Positions 6,267 to 7,956 of a stretch of DNA of 7,956 nt are shown piece by piece; the stretch's first letter is position 1; every line of letters begins with the position of its first letter. The position numbers and the translations under genes are program-made. Under the pieces are notes generated by a model. The model was not told the origin of the DNA, ran no database searches, and saw nothing but the letters and a program-made list of their open reading frames with translations. Source of the stretch: Lutibacter sp. (GTDB lineage: Bacteria > Bacteroidota > Bacteroidia > Flavobacteriales > Flavobacteriaceae); NCBI GenBank assembly GCA_003516285.1, contig DPCK01000093.1, positions 733 through 8,688 on the forward strand, read 5' to 3'.

Positions 6267-7956
6267 ATGAAGAAACAAGGATTATATTTACCGGAATTTG
6301 AAAGAGATAATTGTGGCGCAGGATTTATTTGCAACTTAAAAGGCGATAAATCGAACAAAATAATTCACGATGCATTAGAAATTCTGATCAAACTTGAACA
6401 TCGCGGTGCAGTGAGTTCTGATGGTAAAACAGGCGATGGTGCCGGAATACTGATTGATATTCCCCATGAATTCTTTGTGAAAAACACCACTTTCAGTCTG
6501 CCAAAACCAAAAGAATATGCTGTTGGTATGGTGTTTTTGTCCCAAAATGAAAATCAGTTAAATTTCTTTAAAAACTGTCTTGAATCAGAAATAAAAAATC
6601 AGGGATTGGCGGTTTTGGGCTGGCGGAAAGTTCCTGTTAACAGAACGCATCTTGGAACAATCGCGGCCAAAAACGAACCAGCCATTGAGCAAATATTTAT
6701 TGGAAAAAACAGATTGCCATTGACAGAAAACCAGTTCAATGCCAAATTGTTCGCCGCTCGAAAAATAGCGGAACATGCGGTTGAAAACTCAAAATTGTCC
6801 GACAGAAAAAAATTCTATCTGCCAAGCTTATCAACTACTACTCTTATATATAAAGGACTTTTAATTCCTGAAGACATCAGAAATTATTATACAGATCTTT
6901 CAAATCCCGATTTGGTAACGCGTTTGGCCTTGGTGCATCAGCGATTTTCAACAAACACTTTTCCTTCCTGGGATTTGGCGCAGCCATTCAGGTATATGTG
7001 CCACAACGGTGAAATCAATACGCTTCGTGGTAACATCAACAGGATGAAAGCACGTGAAGAATTGATGAAAAGTCCCATTTTTGGAGATGACATCAAAAAA
7101 CTGTTTCCCATTATTTTGGATGGAAAATCAGATTCGGCCTGTATGGATATGGTGGTGGAATTGTTGCTGATGACCGACCGCACTTTGCCGGAAGTGATGA
7201 TGATGATGGTTCCTGAAGCCTGGGAAAAAGACCCGGCGATGAGCGATGCAAAAAAAGCGTTTTACGAATACAATTCTTGTATTATGGAACCTTGGGACGG
7301 ACCCGCTTCAATTCCTTTTACCGACGGAAATTATATTGGTGCTTTGCTGGACCGAAACGGATTGCGACCATCCAGATATACCGTTACAAAAGACGGAAAT
7401 GTGGTGATGTCTTCAGAAACTGGCGTGTTGGACATCAAGCCCGAAAATGTTGCGCACCACGGAAGGTTAGAACCCGGAAAAATGTTTTTGGTGGATATGA
7501 ATGCCGGCAGAATTATCAATGATGAAGAAATAAAACAAAAAATTGTATCAGAAAAACCTTACAGAAAATGGCTCAATAAAAATTTGTTGCCCTTGGCCGA
7601 AATTCCATATACAGGCAACAAAATTCCAAAAGAAGAAATTGATTTGGTGGCGCGACAGAAAATTTTTGGCTATACCATTGAAGAAATAAATACCCTTATA
7701 ACCCCAATGGCAACTGGCGGTAAAGAAGCCATTGGTTCAATGGGGAACGATACGCCTTTGGCTGTTTTGTCTGATGAACCTCAATTGCTTTTCAATTATT
7801 TTAAACAACTTTTTGCCCAAGTTACCAATCCGCCACTGGATGGCATTAGAGAAGAAATTGTCACCGATTTTAGTTTGGCTATAGGAGGCGACAGAAATAT
7901 TTTCGATATTTCCGACCAGCAGTGCAAAAAACTGAAAATTCAAAATCCGGTGATTT
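6267..7956 (+). CDS. gltB: Glutamate synthase large subunit, N-terminal 563 codons; 3' end outside window
   Basis: The frame runs from ATG at 6267 to the window end. The protein (about 1500 residues in full) makes two glutamates from glutamine and 2-oxoglutarate in ammonia assimilation. The type-2 glutaminase domain occupies roughly 16-410. The motif RDNCGAGF contains the nucleophile Cys16, which becomes the N-terminus after removal of a 15-residue propeptide. Further motifs are KLEHRGAVSSDGKTGDGAG, HQRFSTNTFPSW (from His224), CHNGEINTLRGN (Asn247-Gly248 oxyanion hole) and SDS (288-290), followed by LDRNGLRPSRY. From about 470 the central domain begins (RQKIFGYTIEEI, MGNDTPLAVLS, NPPLDGIREE). 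The FMN/Fe-S part lies past the window. The start is fixed by the short propeptide length. It is transcribed away from the transport locus, and a functional link to it is not evident. Small-subunit partner gltD would be expected downstream but is not visible. No defects are seen. Confidence 0.97.
   Translation, partial: MKKQGLYLPEFERDNCGAGFICNLKGDKSNKIIHDALEILIKLEHRGAVSSDGKTGDGAGILIDIPHEFFVKNTTFSLPKPKEYAVGMVFLSQNENQLNFFKNCLESEIKNQGLAVLGWRKVPVNRTHLGTIAAKNEPAIEQIFIGKNRLPLTENQFNAKLFAARKIAEHAVENSKLSDRKKFYLPSLSTTTLIYKGLLIPEDIRNYYTDLSNPDLVTRLALVHQRFSTNTFPSWDLAQPFRYMCHNGEINTLRGNINRMKAREELMKSPIFGDDIKKLFPIILDGKSDSACMDMVVELLLMTDRTLPEVMMMMVPEAWEKDPAMSDAKKAFYEYNSCIMEPWDGPASIPFTDGNYIGALLDRNGLRPSRYTVTKDGNVVMSSETGVLDIKPENVAHHGRLEPGKMFLVDMNAGRIINDEEIKQKIVSEKPYRKWLNKNLLPLAEIPYTGNKIPKEEIDLVARQKIFGYTIEEINTLITPMATGGKEAIGSMGNDTPLAVLSDEPQLLFNYFKQLFAQVTNPPLDGIREEIVTDFSLAIGGDRNIFDISDQQCKKLKIQNPVI

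Noticed and set aside
6585..7943. Several short frames on both strands within gltB
   Set aside because: The gltB frame carries all expected glutaminase motifs without interruption, so the others are shadows.

Overview
The window looks like chromosomal DNA of a member of the Flavobacteriia (Bacteroidota). It is AT-rich, its start sites have A/T-rich leaders without a clear Shine-Dalgarno, it contains copies of the Bacteroidota -7 element (TAnnTTTG), and the protein families are typical of marine or soil flavobacteria. No genus can be named from the sequence.

Positions 1-5819 are read entirely on the minus strand and hold what looks like an uptake-and-sensing locus for acetate or a similar small carboxylate. 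In transcription order it contains: a 139-aa zinc-ribbon/helix-turn-helix protein related to the N-terminal half of IS1-type transposases but lacking a catalytic domain (5819-5400); a secreted beta-barrel porin resembling the DcaP family (5279-4083); a DUF4212 symporter small subunit (4058-3804); a VC_2705/ActP-like sodium:solute symporter (3778-2057); a strong intrinsic terminator (2039-2006); a 64-aa DUF3311-like membrane protein with a GTG start (1989-1795); and, overlapping it by 8 bp, the first 600 codons of a large protein whose symporter-like sensor module matches CbrA-type histidine kinases (1802 to beyond position 1). The porin would carry the solute across the outer membrane, the symporter pair across the inner membrane, and the symporter-like sensor could report on the same or a related solute. 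That integration is inference; each family assignment rests on recognisable sequence.

Positions 5820-6266 are a 447-bp AT-rich divergent intergenic region with candidate promoter elements and short repeats. From 6267 to the window end, on the plus strand, is the 5' third of gltB (ferredoxin- or NADPH-dependent glutamate synthase large subunit), with its N-terminal nucleophile cysteine and glutaminase motifs intact.

The points most worth a second look are the apparently domesticated InsA-like protein at the head of the transport locus, the pairing of each of the two symporter-fold proteins with its own small membrane partner, and a terminator only 16 nt ahead of the sensor pair with no obvious promoter after it.
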